Below, piece after piece: positions 13,871 to 21,937 of a stretch of DNA of 25,646 nucleotides (position 1 is its first letter; the number at the start of each line of letters is the position of its first letter). Origin of the DNA: SG8-4 sp964598225 (GTDB taxonomy: Bacteria > Planctomycetota > Phycisphaerae > Sedimentisphaerales > Anaerobacaceae); contig CAZRBG010000070.1 of NCBI GenBank assembly GCA_964598225.1, positions 1 through 25,646 of the forward strand, in the 5' to 3' direction. Both the position numbers and the translations under genes were made by a program. The notes under the pieces are model-generated. The model made no database searches and was not told the origin of the DNA. It saw only the letters and a list, made by a program, of their open reading frames with translations.

Positions 13871-13938
13871 GGATCTGTTTCAAAGCCTGCAAAGGCAACG
13901 AACACATCGATCTTGTAAACATCCTGGTCAGAAAATAA
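13867..13938 (+). pseudogene. Decayed C-terminal tail of a second calcium-repeat protein
   Basis: The frame IGICFKACKGNEHIDLVNIL (from 13867), ending at TAA 13936-13938, closely matches the last residues of the intact calcium-repeat protein at 11644-12801 (DICFKPWNGDEHIYLRNML). The DNA is also similar but clearly diverged, so this is an old paralogous remnant rather than a recent duplication. It overlaps the methyltransferase stop. Confidence 0.65.
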
Positions 13939-14043
13939 GTCGTACCGCAAACAACTATTTGTCCAAATGGCAATCTCCATGTTAATATCAGTAGAATTGA
14001 ACAGTACGCGACCAGCTTGGAAAAGCAATACTGCCTGGGGAAT

Positions 14044-14280
14044 ATGGCGTTGAAGCGTCAAAATCATAAAAGAGATTGGTTCAAGATAGCCGTCCACTTT
14101 TGTTTTGGTGCCCTCTCCGGCTTCCTTATCGCTCTAAAGGCATTTCCATCAGGGAGATCTTCTTGGATCTTTGCACTAAGCGTAATACTGCCTTCTTTGA
14201 TTTTCGGGACTGTGGCCGCAGTGTGGCTTGATCGGTTCTGGGAGTGGTTTCAAAACAACCGCTTTCTTAGACGAAGGTAA
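14044..14280 (+). CDS. Small two-helix membrane protein
   Basis: A 78-residue protein with a basic start (ALKRQNHKRDW), then two hydrophobic segments (about 16-32, VHFCFGALSGFLIAL, and 41-60, FALSVILPSLIFGTVAAVWL) separated by a short Ser/Pro/Gly turn, ending in a basic RFLRRR tail. This predicts a hairpin membrane protein with both ends inside. An earlier TTG at 14017 would add nine residues but has no ribosome-binding site; ATG 14044 has GGGG just upstream. No family recognised. Confidence 0.55.
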   Translation: MALKRQNHKRDWFKIAVHFCFGALSGFLIALKAFPSGRSSWIFALSVILPSLIFGTVAAVWLDRFWEWFQNNRFLRRR

Positions 14281-14330
14281 TGGGTATCCGGTTGATTCGT
14301 GCGACCTCACGTCAAACGAAGAAGCTATTA

Positions 14331-14359
14331 TTGACGGATGGGGGTTGTTCGGCTATCCT
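14331..14359 (+). promoter_or_regulatory. Possible promoter upstream of aspS
   Basis: TTGACG (14331-14336), 17-bp spacer, TATCCT (14354-14359). This would give a leader of about 160 nt containing the palindromic element at 14369-14437. Confidence 0.35.
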
Positions 14360-14368
14360 CTTGCCTAT

Positions 14369-14437
14369 GTCATTCCCGCGCAGGCGGGAATCCAGGCATT
14401 TCGCTTGTTTCTGGATTCCTGTTCTTACAGGAATGAC
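14369..14437. repeat. Dispersed cruciform-type repeat
   Basis: GTCATTCC (14369-14376) pairs with GGAATGAC (14430-14437). Inside it GGAATCCAG (14387-14395) pairs with CTGGATTCC (14411-14419), and each arm folds on itself (CCCGC/GCGGG; TCCTG/CAGGA). This is the well-known intergenic repeat whose translation reads VIPAQAGIQ. Confidence 0.8.
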
Positions 14438-14521
14438 AAAGTTTCGATCTGTTATATCGATTGCCTGATGTCTTCTCGTAAGATAGCAGGTAGCTAAGTC
14501 ATTTATTGGAAAGACATTGTA

Positions 14522-16336
14522 ATGCTCAAGAGAACGCATAATTGTGCTCAGCTTCGGCTGGATGATGCCGGGGCGAAAGTTGTATTGGCCGGGTGGGTTC
14601 ATTCCTATCGCGATCATGGTAACCTCGTATTTATCGATCTGCGTGACCGGGAGGGTCTGACGCAATTGGTTTTCGATCCTGAGACTCAGCCGGATACTCA
14701 CAGGCTGGCCAGGACGGCCCGCTGCGAATGGGTGATTGCCGCCGAGGGCGTCGTTCAGCCCCGCAGCGAGGGGATGGCCAATCCGAAGCTGGCGACCGGC
14801 GAGACCGAGGTCGCCGTCGAGCGGCTGGAGATTCTCAACACCGCCAAAACGCCGCCGTTCGAGATCGATGAAGCCGAGAAGACCGGTGAGGAACTGCGGC
14901 TTATCAATCGATACATCGATCTTCGCCGGCCGGCGATGCTCAGCAAGCTGCGCACCCGCCACAAAGTGACGACGCTCGTGCGGGATTATTTCGATAAGCT
15001 GGGTTTCTGGGAGATCGAGACGCCGATGCTGGCAAAGAGCACGCCGGAAGGGGCGAGAGATTTTCTCGTGCCGAGCCGGCTAAGCCCGAACTGTTTCTAT
15101 GCTCTGCCGCAGTCTCCACAGCTCTTCAAGCAGATATTGATGATCAGTAGTGTTGACAAATACTTCCAGATCGTGAGATGCTTTCGCGACGAGGACCCGC
15201 GCGCCGACAGACAGGCCGAATTCACACAGATCGATGTAGAGATGAGCTTCGTTGACAGTAACAACGTCATAACCGTTCATTCAAGCCTGGTTGCGCGGAT
15301 ATGGAAAGAGATACTGGGCGTGGATGTTCCTCTGCCGATACGGCGGATGTCTTACAAAGAGGCAATGGATAACTACGGAACCGACAGGCCCGACCTGCGT
15401 TTCGACATGAAGCTCAAGGACATCAGCGATCTTGCCAAACAGAGCACGTTCAAAGTTTTCAACGCAACCATAGAAAACGGCGGCGTAGTCAAGGGCTTTT
15501 GCGCGCCCGGCGGTGATAAATATTCCAGAAGCGACATCGAGAAAACGTTCACCAGTTTCGTCGGTGACTACGGCGCCAAAGGTCTGGCCTGGGCCAAGGT
15601 CAAGTCCGAGGATGGGCAGCTTTCACTATTGGGCGGTTGCGCGAAGTTCTTCGAAGGGAATTTGCAGCAGCAGTTGATCGAACGGTTTGAGGCGAAGGAC
15701 GGCCATTTGCTGCTTTTCGTGGCCGACAGCGAAGACGCCGCTAATAAGGCCCTGGCGCCGCTGCGCTGCAAACTCGCGCGTGAACTTGAAATGTACGATC
15801 CGAAGCGGTTTGAGTTCGTATGGATAGTTGACTTCCCGCTTTTCGAGTGGAACGAAGATGAGAATCGGTACGATTCACTTCACCATCCGTTTACCTCGCC
15901 CATTGAAGAGGATCTTGGCAAACTCGAAACCGATCCAGGCAATATATGTTCGCAGGCCTACGACGTTGTCGTCAACGGCTCGGAGATCGGCGGGGGGAGC
16001 GTTCGTATCCATAACCCGGGAGTTCAACAAAAGGTATTCGATCTGCTCAATATCTCGCGGCAGCAGGCTCAGCAGCGCTTCGGTTTTTTCCTGAAAGCTC
16101 TGGACTACGGAGCGCCGCCGCACGGAGGGATCGCCTTTGGCCTCGACCGGATCATCATGCTACTGACCGGCACGGATAACATTCGGGACGTCATAGCATT
16201 TCCGAAGACCCAGCGAGGCCAGTGTCTGTTGACCGATGCGCCGAGCGAGGTCGATGCCAAGCAGCTCGACGAGCTTAATCTTCGCACGCAGAGACACTCA
16301 CATGTGATCGAGCAGGAAGAAGATAACTCGAAATGA
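14522..16336 (+). CDS. aspS: Aspartate--tRNA ligase, bacterial type
   Basis: A 604-residue class II synthetase that charges tRNA with aspartate. Residues 1-110 form the OB-fold anticodon-binding domain (VLAGWVHSYRDHGNLVFIDLRD). The catalytic core follows with QSPQLFKQ (197-204), motif 2 FRDEDPRADRQ (221-231) and, near residue 540, motif 3 GLDRIIMLLTG followed by RDVIAFPKTQRG. Roughly 110 residues in the middle (about 290-410) are the bacterial GAD insertion. Length is normal for the family. I cannot tell from sequence whether it also charges tRNA-Asn. The ribosome-binding site is moderate (GGAAAG, about 8 nt upstream). Gap to the kinase gene is 21 nt, so the two are probably co-transcribed. 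Confidence 0.96.
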   Translation: MLKRTHNCAQLRLDDAGAKVVLAGWVHSYRDHGNLVFIDLRDREGLTQLVFDPETQPDTHRLARTARCEWVIAAEGVVQPRSEGMANPKLATGETEVAVERLEILNTAKTPPFEIDEAEKTGEELRLINRYIDLRRPAMLSKLRTRHKVTTLVRDYFDKLGFWEIETPMLAKSTPEGARDFLVPSRLSPNCFYALPQSPQLFKQILMISSVDKYFQIVRCFRDEDPRADRQAEFTQIDVEMSFVDSNNVITVHSSLVARIWKEILGVDVPLPIRRMSYKEAMDNYGTDRPDLRFDMKLKDISDLAKQSTFKVFNATIENGGVVKGFCAPGGDKYSRSDIEKTFTSFVGDYGAKGLAWAKVKSEDGQLSLLGGCAKFFEGNLQQQLIERFEAKDGHLLLFVADSEDAANKALAPLRCKLARELEMYDPKRFEFVWIVDFPLFEWNEDENRYDSLHHPFTSPIEEDLGKLETDPGNICSQAYDVVVNGSEIGGGSVRIHNPGVQQKVFDLLNISRQQAQQRFGFFLKALDYGAPPHGGIAFGLDRIIMLLTGTDNIRDVIAFPKTQRGQCLLTDAPSEVDAKQLDELNLRTQRHSHVIEQEEDNSK

Positions 16337-16357
16337 CAGCGGACGGATTCTGATTCT

Positions 16358-18022
16358 ATGCGATTCGACCGACGCTACATCAAGAAGAAGCTCCTGAAGA
16401 TCAGGCGTATCTGGCCTCTATCGCTGGCGCGAAAAGTGCAGGCCACCTTCGGCGCCGCGGTGATCCTCGTACTGGCTCTGGCGCTGTCGATCCCTTATAT
16501 CTGGATGGGCAAGCTCGCCACAAAAGCCGTGCTCAGCTCCGGGCGGGCGAGATCGAAAGTATTGCTCGATCGCCACTTTCAACTAAATGTGTCGGGTCAA
16601 ACCCGTCGGCCGCTGGACGATGCCGGACAGACTCGCGATGCCAACGATACCGACATACGCTGGATTCGCTTTACCAAAGATGATCCGAATCTTGTTGCTG
16701 AATTCAGCGAAGACGTCAACAATATGGTCGCGGACATCAAAGACGACGAGGACCGAGACGAAAGTGTGCGCGTGCTAAAGACCGAAGCCGGCAAGGAAAC
16801 CCACTACGTACGCATTTTCAGAGCCACCGATCACTGCATCAACTGCCATCACCAGCAGGGCACGGCAAGCCCGTTCATATTGAACAAGCCCGTAGGAGCC
16901 GCGCTCATACGCTCCCGAGAGCTCGCCCTCGACCGCGGCAACACAATTTTCATGAATACGGTCTGGATCTTTGTGGCGGGCCTGATAGGGGGCACAGGTG
17001 CTATTGTCACATTCTACGTGATAACCCAGCGTCTTATCCTTCGCCCTATTCGACAACTTAGGGCGTTGGCGAACAATGTTGCCGAAGGCAATCTCGAAAC
17101 AAGAAGCTCAATCGCTACCCGCGACGAATACGAGAAATTGGCCAAAGCATTCAACCACATGCTCGATGTATTGCAGGCCACACAGGAGAAACTGCGCCAG
17201 GCGAACAAACAGCTTGACGCCAAGATAGCCGAACTTTCCAAGAGAAATATCGAGCTGTTCAAAGCCAACAAAATCAAAAGTGAATTCCTGGCCAACATTT
17301 CACACGAATTCAGAACGCCCCTGAACGCGATTCTGGGTTTCGCACAGGTCCTGCGCGAAAAACCTCTCGGGCTGCGCAAGGCCAAGGCCCAAAGGTACGC
17401 CGAGAACATTATAACCAGCGGCAACAGCCTCCTGAACATGATTAACGATCTGCTGGATCTGGCCAAAGCGCGGGCCGGAAAAATGGATCTTCATATACAG
17501 CGTGTTTCGGTATCCGACCTGCTCGAAGCCCTTGTTTCCGAGTTTTCTTTGTTGGCCAATGAAAGAAAAATCAAAATCAAGCTCCTTCTCGATTCGGACC
17601 TGCCGCCGCTTGTGACCGATGTCGGAAGAGTTCGGCAGATACTGTACAATTTTCTCAGTAATGCCCTGAAATTTACGCCGGAGCGCGGAAGGATCGAAAT
17701 TCAGGCGATTTTTCCAGCACCCGGAAGCAGCGATACGGGGCCCGAGGAACGTATGGTCCGGCTGGCCGTAACCGACAACGGATGCGGCATAGCGGATTCG
17801 GATAAACAGAAGATATTCGAAAAGTTCCGGCAGGCCGACGGCTCACTAATCCGCGAATCGACCGGTAGCGGACTGGGCCTGACCATCAGCACTGAGTTAG
17901 CGGCGATGCTCGCAGGTAGGATAGGTTTGGAGAGCCCGCCGTCCGGGCGTGAAACGGGTTCGAGGTTCTGGCTCGATATCCCGATTACATTGAAAGAAGA
18001 TGAGAACCGACGCCGAGCATAA
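16358..18022 (+). CDS. Membrane histidine kinase with c-type heme (DUF3365/Tll0287-like) sensor
   Basis: A 554-residue sensor kinase. TM1 spans about 29-50. The periplasmic sensor (about 51-198) carries DHCINCHHQQG, a CxxCH heme c motif (C160, C163, H164), as in Tll0287/DUF3365 domains. TM2 lies about 200-222, HAMP about 225-278, then a coiled coil. The HisKA motif FLANISHEFRTPLNAILGF has phospho-accepting H316. The ATPase has the N box (NFLSNALKFTP), G1 (DNGCGIADS), F box (FEKFRQ) and G2 (GSGLGLTIS). It probably senses redox state or a small molecule such as NO through heme. No response regulator is adjacent, so its partner is elsewhere. It follows aspS closely and may share its transcript; there is no strong ribosome-binding site. 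Confidence 0.9.
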   Translation: MRFDRRYIKKKLLKIRRIWPLSLARKVQATFGAAVILVLALALSIPYIWMGKLATKAVLSSGRARSKVLLDRHFQLNVSGQTRRPLDDAGQTRDANDTDIRWIRFTKDDPNLVAEFSEDVNNMVADIKDDEDRDESVRVLKTEAGKETHYVRIFRATDHCINCHHQQGTASPFILNKPVGAALIRSRELALDRGNTIFMNTVWIFVAGLIGGTGAIVTFYVITQRLILRPIRQLRALANNVAEGNLETRSSIATRDEYEKLAKAFNHMLDVLQATQEKLRQANKQLDAKIAELSKRNIELFKANKIKSEFLANISHEFRTPLNAILGFAQVLREKPLGLRKAKAQRYAENIITSGNSLLNMINDLLDLAKARAGKMDLHIQRVSVSDLLEALVSEFSLLANERKIKIKLLLDSDLPPLVTDVGRVRQILYNFLSNALKFTPERGRIEIQAIFPAPGSSDTGPEERMVRLAVTDNGCGIADSDKQKIFEKFRQADGSLIRESTGSGLGLTISTELAAMLAGRIGLESPPSGRETGSRFWLDIPITLKEDENRRRA

Positions 18023-18113
18023 GAGTGATTACGGGCTGGTGTGTTGTTCTCGGTCAAGGTATGCATGAATTTAAGGATCGTCGTTTCGGCTAATACCGGG
18101 TAAGGAGAGAATC

Positions 18114-20165
18114 ATGAGATCGACAGGTTTGATTTTGTTCGTTGTGTTGTTTGTGGGAATCAGCTCCGCAGTTGCGACTGCCGGCGTCGAGACTCATCCG
18201 TTCTCCGTACATGATATGCTGGCGATGGATCGGCTTTCGGACCTGCAGGTCTCTCCGGACGGCAAGCAGATCGTTTTCGTTCGCCGCAAAACCGATCTCG
18301 AAGGCAATAAAGGACGGACCGACTTGTGGCTTGTCGGTGTCGACGGTGCCGAGCTTCGCCGCCTGACCTCGCACCAGGCCGGGGATTCCAATCCGCGCTG
18401 GTCTCCGGACGGCAAGTTGATCTGGTTCATTTCGACTCGCTCGGATTCTGCGCAGGTTTGGCGTATTCGCATTGATGGCGGAGAAGCCGAGCAGGTTACC
18501 GATGAACCGCTCGATGTGGGGAACCTTGTGGTGTCGCCCGACGGCAAGCGCATAGCGTTCACGATGGAGGTCTTCCCGGGCGGCAGCACGCCGGAAAAGA
18601 CGAAGAAAAGGCTCGACAAGAGGGCCGAAACCACGGCAACCGGTCGCATTTATGACAGAATTTTTGTGCGGCACTGGGACACATGGAAAGACGGGCGCAG
18701 GTCGCACTTGTTCGTAATGCCTGGCGTGGGCGGCGACGCGGTTGATGTGATGCCGCACATGGATGCCGACACCCCGTCCAAGCCATTCGGAGGTCCGGAA
18801 GAGATTGCGTTCGCTCCGGACGCAAAGAGCATCATTTTCACAGCTCGCGACGCAGGCCGAAAAGAACCCTGGTCCACGGACTTCGATCTTTACCTCGCGC
18901 CCGTCGACGGATCGCGAAAGCCAAGATGCCTGACCGAAGATAACGAGGCGTGGGACACAAATCCTGTTTTCTCGCCTGACGGCGGGACTCTGGCGTACCT
19001 GGCAATGGCCCGACCGGGTTATGAATCGGACCGTCTGCGAATCGTTCTTCGCCGCTGGCCTGACGGCGAGACGCGCGTTCTCACCGAGGACTGGGATCGC
19101 AGCCCGTCGTCGATTTGCTTTTCCGAAGACGGAAAGACCATTTATTCGACCGCGACCAACCTCGGGCAGCGATCTCTATTCGCCATTGACCTGGAGACAG
19201 GCAATGTTGAGACCGTTGTGAAAGAAGGCACTATTCGCTCTCCGGGCGTAGCAGGTTCAAGAATTATCTTCGGCAAAGACACGTTGCACTCGCCCGTGGA
19301 GTTCTACTCGGTCAGACCCAACGGCAGGGACGTTCGGAAGATCACCGACATCAACTCCGAGAAGGTTGCCGCCGGTCGCATGGGCGATTATGAGCAGTTC
19401 ACGTTCGCCGGATGGAATGATGAAACGGTCTACTGTTACGTCGTAAAGCCCGTCGATTTTGACCCGAAGAAAAAATATCCCGTAGCTTTTCTGATCCACG
19501 GCGGGCCGCAGGGATCTTTCGGCAACACTTTCCACTACCGCTGGAACCCGCAGGCTTATGCCGGGGTCGGATACGCCGCGGTCATGGTGGACTTCCACGG
19601 TTCGACCGGATACGGGCAGAAGTTCTGCGATTCGATCCGGGGCGACTGGGGCGGCAAGCCGCTCGTGGATTTGCAGAAAGGTTTGGCGGCGGCTTTGGAC
19701 CGCTACCCGTGGATGGACGGCGACAGAGTAGGAGCGCTGGGAGCCTCGTTCGGCGGGTATATGATCAACTGGATCGCGGGCAACTGGCCGGATCGTTTTC
19801 GCTGCATGGTCAACCACGACGGCAACCTCTGCGAGCGGATGGCATATTACGACACCGAGGAGCTTTGGTTCCCGGAGTGGGATCACAAGGGCACGCCCTG
19901 GGAGAATCCCGAAGCTTACGAGAAGCACAATCCGATCAATTACGTCAAGAACTGGAAGACGCCGATGCTGGTCATTCACGGAGCGATGGATTTCAGAGTA
20001 GTGGACACCCAGGGCCTGGCGACTTTCAACGCTCTTCAGCGAAAAGGCATCCCGAGCAAACTGCTCTACTTCCCCGACGAAAACCACTGGGTCCTCAAAC
20101 CGGCAAATTCCATCCTCTGGCACAAAACAGTAATAGACTGGCTGGATCGTTGGCTCAAAGATTGA
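18114..20165 (+). CDS. Secreted S9-family (prolyl oligopeptidase-type) serine peptidase
   Basis: A 683-residue exported peptidase. A signal peptide spans residues 1-24 (ends AVATAG). The N-terminal half (about 30-420) is a TolB/WD40-like beta-propeller with repeated S-P-D-G-K turns (QVSPDGKQIVF, RWSPDGKLIWF, VVSPDGKRIAF, VFSPDGG), as in acylaminoacyl peptidases and DPP IV-like enzymes. The C-terminal alpha/beta-hydrolase has the triad S545 (GASFGGYM), D626 (HGAMDFRV) and H658 (DENHWV). It cleaves peptides, usually small ones gated by the propeller, in the periplasm. Start: AAGGAG at 18102-18107, 6 nt upstream. It is separate from the kinase gene by 91 bp. Length and motifs are complete; no damage is seen. 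Confidence 0.95.
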   Translation: MRSTGLILFVVLFVGISSAVATAGVETHPFSVHDMLAMDRLSDLQVSPDGKQIVFVRRKTDLEGNKGRTDLWLVGVDGAELRRLTSHQAGDSNPRWSPDGKLIWFISTRSDSAQVWRIRIDGGEAEQVTDEPLDVGNLVVSPDGKRIAFTMEVFPGGSTPEKTKKRLDKRAETTATGRIYDRIFVRHWDTWKDGRRSHLFVMPGVGGDAVDVMPHMDADTPSKPFGGPEEIAFAPDAKSIIFTARDAGRKEPWSTDFDLYLAPVDGSRKPRCLTEDNEAWDTNPVFSPDGGTLAYLAMARPGYESDRLRIVLRRWPDGETRVLTEDWDRSPSSICFSEDGKTIYSTATNLGQRSLFAIDLETGNVETVVKEGTIRSPGVAGSRIIFGKDTLHSPVEFYSVRPNGRDVRKITDINSEKVAAGRMGDYEQFTFAGWNDETVYCYVVKPVDFDPKKKYPVAFLIHGGPQGSFGNTFHYRWNPQAYAGVGYAAVMVDFHGSTGYGQKFCDSIRGDWGGKPLVDLQKGLAAALDRYPWMDGDRVGALGASFGGYMINWIAGNWPDRFRCMVNHDGNLCERMAYYDTEELWFPEWDHKGTPWENPEAYEKHNPINYVKNWKTPMLVIHGAMDFRVVDTQGLATFNALQRKGIPSKLLYFPDENHWVLKPANSILWHKTVIDWLDRWLKD

Positions 20166-20209
20166 CTGCTCAGCCAATCGGTGTTGGAATGGTCAGACAG
20201 CGCAACTTA

Positions 20210-20238
20210 TTGACAGCTACCCTGCCTTCTGATACCAT
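20210..20238 (+). promoter_or_regulatory. Promoter for hicBA
   Basis: TTGACA (20210-20215), 17-bp spacer, TACCAT (20233-20238). It is placed about 85 bp before the hicB start. HicB usually represses its own promoter. Confidence 0.55.
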
Positions 20239-20321
20239 ATTGGATCAAAACAGGGGGTAAGTGTAGCGTATGAGAACGCCCTGATATTGACCCGGCAGTT
20301 GGCCAACAGAAAGGACATAAC

Positions 20322-20537
20322 ATGAAGGGTGAGTTTACGGCTGTCATCGAAAGTGCTCCGGAAGGAGGCTATTGGGCGATATGCCCCGAAATTCCGGGAG
20401 CGAATGGCCAGGGAGAAACAATCGAACAGGCAAAAGAAAGCCTTAGGCAGGCCATAGTACTGATACTGGAAGATCGACTGGAAGACATTCGCCGCGGCTT
20501 GCCCGATGACGCAATCCAGGAGACAATTGCCATCTGA
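20322..20537 (+). CDS. hicB: HicB-family antitoxin
   Basis: A 71-residue HicB antitoxin with the partial RNase H fold: FTAVIESAPEGGYWAICPEIPG then a helix TIEQAKESLRQAIVLILEDRLED. It lacks an added DNA-binding domain at the C-terminus, so autoregulation may use a partner. It neutralises HicA, whose gene starts on its last base (TGATG). Start: AAAGGA at 20310-20315. Antitoxin first, toxin second is the less common order. Family and partner fit well. Confidence 0.88.
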   Translation: MKGEFTAVIESAPEGGYWAICPEIPGANGQGETIEQAKESLRQAIVLILEDRLEDIRRGLPDDAIQETIAI

Positions 20538-20716
20538 TGAAAAGAAGACAGTTAGAAAAAAAGTTGAGGATTGCCGGTTGCTATATGAAAAGAGAAGGCT
20601 CATCACACTCACTCTGGATAAACCCAAAAACAGGAGCCATAGAAGCCGTGCCCCGTCACACTCAAATCAAAGAACCTCTAGCCAGAAAGATATTGAAAAG
20701 TCTCGACGCAAAGTAG
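20537..20716 (+). CDS. hicA: HicA-family mRNA interferase toxin
   Basis: A 59-residue toxin with the double-stranded RNA-binding-like HicA fold: RRQLEKKLRIAGCYMKREGSS, then the catalytic-type histidine in GSSHSLW (H24), a strand AIEAVPRH and a C-terminal helix EPLARKILKSL. HicA cleaves mRNA and stops growth until HicB binds it. The start overlaps the hicB stop by one base, giving tight coupling. It falls below common 60-codon cut-offs, so it is easily missed. All expected family features are present, and no frameshift is seen. Confidence 0.88.
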   Translation: MKRRQLEKKLRIAGCYMKREGSSHSLWINPKTGAIEAVPRHTQIKEPLARKILKSLDAK

Positions 20717-20801
20717 AGTCTTCCAATCTTGGCAATGAACAACCAAAATAACCCTTCCATTAATAGAGAATCAGTCCAGGAAATCACTTGGGGACTCAAA
20801 A

Positions 20802-20829
20802 TTGACATACCCAGGACAAGAGATATAAT
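20802..20829 (+). promoter_or_regulatory. Consensus promoter for coaD
   Basis: TTGACA (20802-20807), 16-bp spacer, TATAAT (20824-20829): a perfect consensus in both boxes. It lies about 33 bp before the coaD start. Confidence 0.8.
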
Positions 20830-20861
20830 GAGCGGGTGTCATTATGATAAAAGGTATATGA

Positions 20862-21365
20862 ATGGCTGATAAGCATGTTAGGGCAATTTTTCCGGGGTCG
20901 TTCGATCCGCTTACGAACGGGCATGTGGATGTTATCGAGCGCGGGGTGAAGCTTTTTGACGAGCTTATCGTTGCTGTCGGGCGCAGTCCGGTCAAGAACC
21001 AGCTTTTCACGCCCGAAGAGCGAGTGGAAATGATCGCCGAGCTACTCGAAGATAAACAGATGCGGGCAGTATCGGTCGAAAGCTTCGAAGGACTGACAGT
21101 AGAGTATGCCGAACGCAAGAGGGCCAACGTTATCCTGCGCGGGCTGCGAAGCCTCACGGATGTCCAATATGAATTCCAGCTTGCCATGACAAATCGCGCC
21201 GTAGCGGGAATTGAAACCGTCTTCATCATGACCAGCGAGCAATTCGGCTTCACCAGCTCGACCCTGATCCGCGAAGTGGCTTCATTGGGCGGAGATTTGT
21301 CGAATCTGATCCCAAAAAACATAATCGAGCATCTGAAAAGGAAATCCGAAAGCATGAGGGGTTAA
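20862..21365 (+). CDS. coaD: Phosphopantetheine adenylyltransferase
   Basis: A 167-residue CoaD that joins ATP and 4'-phosphopantetheine to make dephospho-CoA, the fourth step of CoA synthesis from pantothenate. The nucleotidyltransferase motif FPGSFDPLTNGHVDVI (10-25, T18-x-G-H21) and the second ATP-binding motif SSTLIRE (132-138) are intact, with ILRGLR at 91-96. Length is as expected. AAAGG at about 20849-20853 serves as ribosome-binding site. It is followed after 16 nt by a PTPS-like gene, probably co-transcribed. Confidence 0.96.
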   Translation: MADKHVRAIFPGSFDPLTNGHVDVIERGVKLFDELIVAVGRSPVKNQLFTPEERVEMIAELLEDKQMRAVSVESFEGLTVEYAERKRANVILRGLRSLTDVQYEFQLAMTNRAVAGIETVFIMTSEQFGFTSSTLIREVASLGGDLSNLIPKNIIEHLKRKSESMRG

Positions 21366-21381
21366 CAGCCGGCCGAGCGGT

Positions 21382-21747
21382 ATGTTCACAATCAGTGTAG
21401 AAACACACTTCCGAGCATCGCATCAGTTGACTCTTCCGGACGGTTCAAAAGAGCCGCTTCACGAACATGCATGGTTGGTAACCGCCGCCGTGGGCGGTGA
21501 GGAGCTTGACGAAATAGGAGTCGTGATGGATTTTCACGTTCTAAAAGCCAAACTAAGCCAAATAACCGCCGAACTCGAGGGTATGGCTCTGAACGAGGTG
21601 AAGTGTTTTCATCAGAACAATCCCTCGGCGGAAAACGTAGCTAAGCACGTGTATGGCCTGCTTCGCAAGCGGTTACCCGAAGGGGTAAAGCTTCGAAGTA
21701 TTAAGGTAGTCGAAGAGCCGGGTTGTGCGGCTGAATTCACTGAATAA
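21382..21747 (+). CDS. 6-pyruvoyl-tetrahydropterin synthase/QueD-like protein lacking the usual cysteine
   Basis: A 121-residue protein of the PTPS/QueD fold. Zinc ligands are present: H14 (RASHQL) and H27-x-H29 (LHEHAW). Later motifs also fit (VVMDFHVLK, LNEV, NPSAENVAKHVYGLL, and VVEEPGCAAEF at the end). In canonical enzymes a catalytic Cys lies four residues before the first His of the second pair; here that position is K23. So it may be a variant pterin or queuosine enzyme (PTPS-like) with altered chemistry, or act on a different pterin. Substrate uncertain. The ribosome-binding site is weak; it sits 16 nt after coaD. Confidence 0.8.
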   Translation: MFTISVETHFRASHQLTLPDGSKEPLHEHAWLVTAAVGGEELDEIGVVMDFHVLKAKLSQITAELEGMALNEVKCFHQNNPSAENVAKHVYGLLRKRLPEGVKLRSIKVVEEPGCAAEFTE

Positions 21748-21761
21748 TTATGGTCTCTGTC

Positions 21762-21795
21762 GAGAAGCCATCCAAAACCGGCTTTCTCATAAATA
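21762..21795 (+). terminator. Terminator-like hairpin after the QueD-like gene
   Basis: GAGAAGCC (21762-21769) pairs with GGCTTTCTC (21780-21788; one bulged T) across a 10-nt loop. The tail is A/T-rich but has no clean T-run. Confidence 0.45.
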
Positions 21796-21821
21796 CTGAT
21801 TTTAGATCACGTGTTTTTGAC

Positions 21822-21851
21822 TTGTTGCAACCGAGTCTTTGTTAGTATAAT
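21822..21851 (+). promoter_or_regulatory. Promoter for mcsAB
   Basis: TTGTTG (21822-21827), 18-bp spacer, TATAAT (21846-21851). Start of mcsA follows 87 bp later with GAGG at 21929-21932. No CtsR heptad repeat was recognised. Confidence 0.55.
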
Positions 21852-21937
21852 GAGGATTTAGGCGGAGATTAATTCGCCTTTCCGGGCGTGTTGGAATTTC
21901 TCGCCACGATTACTGAAGATCGAGAATCGAGGCAACT

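Noticed and set aside
14280..14497. Small coding frames downstream of the two-helix membrane protein
   Set aside because: They read through the dispersed palindrome (VIPAQAGIQ translation) and are a known false-gene pattern of that repeat.
19257..20177. 306-codon minus-strand open frame over the S9 peptidase
   Set aside because: Entirely opposite a complete S9 peptidase; composition follows the complement of the sense codons and no motif is seen.
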